64,000 nt of DNA from Chelonoidis abingdonii (Eukaryota; Chordata; Testudines; Testudinidae). Every line of letters starts with the position of its first letter. Positions within the stretch are counted from its first letter, which is position 1. Below are positions 61,645 through 64,000 of the stretch, one piece after another. Location: contig NC_133778.1 in the NCBI RefSeq assembly GCF_003597395.2, positions 19,220,983 through 19,284,982 on the forward strand, read 5' to 3'. The notes beneath the pieces are model-generated. The model was given only the letters and a program-made list of their open reading frames with translations. It had not been told where the DNA came from and made no database searches. Position numbers and translations under genes: made by a program.

Positions 61645-64000
61645 GCTTGTGTGGGTACTTCCTGAAATAGGTCAAAAGTACGTTCTATGATATTCTGAGG
61701 ATCACCAATGTCCTAGCTAGCAAGGCTAAGCACACATTGATCCTTTATACAATGCTACATCATTTTCTCCAGGATCCTGCACATTCAACAGTTGGCCAGT
61801 TCTGGAAAGGGAACCTCACTGTGGAATCAAGATGCCCAAGAAAGGACATCAGGATAAACAGGCTTACCCCTCTTTAGAGTTAACCCACTAAATGTTGGAT
61901 AGAGAAAATGCTGAAGAATGCCTCTGCAGATATAACACACCACATCGCTGTATATTGGTTTATATAACAGCATTGGAATATTTTCAGTACTTTCTAACCC
62001 ATTCCTGTTACATCCTACATTGTTTATTTTTTAAACTCACATACTTAAGAGTTTATCTTTATTGGACTTTACCTTGAGTTAATTGGTCACTTGAGATACT
62101 TAACACATTTGTAAAGGCTAGTGTGGACACACACCCACAAGTTTCATCAAATCTATAAACATTTATTCATTTATGCCAGGCTGATTCCTATATTCTGGAA
62201 CAAACATCTCCTGCCTTCTTGTGCATTCAAACATTGATCCCCATTTCCTATGTCTCAAACTGTATCAGACAACTTCCTGCTGGGAAAGATCAATAAAACA
62301 GAAGCTTTACTGTGAGATTGACACCACTCACAGTTCCAGTACTAATAAAAGAGTGGCAAATACTTCTGAACTATGTTGAAAATTCATTACACATTTAACT
62401 ATGATAACATTTTATGAATGTTAGAATTACGAATAAAACAAACTAAGACAAATTAATTCAACCTACTACACCTCATTTTAGACCATTTATTAAAGTAGCA
62501 GCTTTACACATACTGTCAAAGGAACAGATTCTGCTTTTTTAAAAAGAACAAAAGCAGACCTTCATTTAGGCTTAATACTAATCCATCGCTAAAAGATGCC
62601 AGAACAAAACACTATCATCTATTATTAACAGACTAAGAAAATTCCACTAAAATTTGGATAGTTACAGGATACAGAAGCTGAAGCAAAACTTATGTCTTTT
62701 TTCTGTCAAATGCAGCACATTATATAGATCCTGCCTACTACACTTCTAAAATTTATGTCCCCCAGCCTACTTGGGTCCTCCACTCCCAGGAATAACTGCA
62801 GTGCTGCGCATTTTTCCAAAGGTGCAAAAGCATGAAATTCACATGATTCTTGACAGTTTCACTACTGCCCACAAGGTTCTGAACTGAAACAATTAAACTG
62901 ATCAGAGTTAATTTCATTCTACTGTTGCCTGGCACAGCTAAGAGGCAATGGAGCCTTTCATTTGCAGATCTTGTAAAGTCTTGGATTGGTTAACAACCAC
63001 TTCACGTTTCCAGATTACCTTATTAACCAGAAGGGTTAAAAACTTTTTTTTTTGTTTAAATACACTAATCTACAAAAGACAAAACTTTTAGCCCTCACTC
63101 TTCCCAGGAAACTTTGCTCCCCAACACTTCAAAAAGTATGTTAAGCAAAATTTTTTTCACATCTTCCAACATTAAGTCACCATATTAAAATGGTACACCA
63201 TTATGAATCACATCATCTGGCGCGGGAGTGTGTATGGACAGTGTAAAAGCAAAGTCCTCTGTGCGAAACGTAAGGTGGCTCCATATTTTATCCCACACGC
63301 ATCCCTCCCGGAGAACCTAGCAACTAAACTATGCTATGAATAAATTAAGGTTGCAACAAAACCCATATCGAATGAAACATCATGAGATCATATACTGAAA
63401 AACAGTATCACCAGGGCGGGAGGGAATGTCAAAGTGGCTGAAGCAGAGCCCTAAAAATGAAAAATACCTAATACATAGGGCCCATATACATATCCCATCT
63501 AACAGAGTATGAGCTGGGCTTATAATATGAAAAGTGCAAAAAAAGTGCATAACCGTGTTAACCACAAATTAGAGTGCAGTAAGCGAAGAGGCGTCAGTCT
63601 GAACACCAAGAAATAAAGATGCTAAAACCTCTCTGCACAAACTACTAAAACGGGCCGAGCAACAATAGCATCAGACTGCAGTAATTCTCATAAAAAACAC
63701 ACCAGCTAGAGAAAGTCGTTCCTTCCAGTAGGTAATAACTGAATGGGAATTAGAGGTCCACTAGCTGGAATGCTCCTGTGAAGGCAGGGCGTAGATGTAC
63801 CACAAGGTATACCAACTTCTGCACGTGAAACCTAAAGCACTAAAGCCACAACGATATGACGCAAAAAATACAGTATTAAACTCAAATTCAGATTAAAAAC
63901 TAGGATCACTTGTAACAGCGAACAGAAGCTGTCGCCGTAATACAGCTGAGCAACCATATGCAATGCCTACATCATCAGAAGTGTAGATATACAGCAGAAA
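61645..64000. other. Intron; base composition shifts after 63200
   Basis: 61645-63190 is ordinary AT-rich intron. From about 63210 to the end CpG becomes frequent (about 20 in 800 bases, against a handful in the preceding kilobase) without any recognised element. ABI2 exon 1 was looked for on the minus strand here and not found. Confidence 0.5.

Overview
This is about 64 kb of nuclear genome from a vertebrate, almost certainly a turtle. It is AT-rich, intron-like sequence filled with repeats typical of turtle genomes: CR1 LINEs, a DIRS-type retrotransposon, PIF/Harbinger elements with Myb-like and transposase remnants, many hAT and Tc1/mariner MITEs, and several solo LTRs. The species assignment rests on my recognition of these families, not on a search.

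Only one host coding segment can be supported. It is a 168-bp, phase-0/phase-0 exon on the minus strand at 14306-14473. Its 56 residues match the Abl-interactor family and are closest to ABI2, a WAVE regulatory complex subunit. The gene therefore runs right to left: 14474-64000 would be upstream intron (probably intron 1) and 1-14305 the next intron. I found no other ABI2 exon and no convincing independent gene. Every other long ORF lies in transposable elements or in unconstrained intron.

Layout. 1-4741: end of a solo LTR abutting a truncated minus-strand DIRS element. 4742-10607: mostly unique intron. 10611-13865: a 2-kb Harbinger element and an 865-bp TIR element. 14306-14473: the ABI2 exon in a transposon-free island. 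14770-18700: an unclassified repeat and a long CR1 interrupted by a TIR transposon. 19073-25610: mariner MITEs, a second LTR copy, nested Harbinger MITEs, and a CR1 carrying two later insertions with recognisable target-site duplications. 26348-31868: a hAT, a third LTR copy holding a 483-N gap, an LTR-like element with internal tandem repeats, and a hAT MITE. 32925-40736: hAT MITEs, a 4-kb Harbinger element with both gene remnants, and a solo LTR. 43513-48830: a disturbed region. 49772-64000: scattered MITEs, SINE and LINE remnants and long unique stretches.

The most unusual structure is at about 43.9-48.7 kb. The sequence between a 25-N gap and a TIR transposon (44445-46243) is a noisy reverse complement of 47076-48666. 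The left arm is longer (about 1799 against 1591 bases) and differs mainly by small insertions. I read this as unpolished long-read sequence placed in the wrong orientation through the transposon's terminal inverted repeats, not as a real inverted duplication. A CpG-rich stretch at the right end of the window may be similar low-quality sequence. I found no new biological system; the interest lies in transposon stratigraphy and in this probable assembly error.
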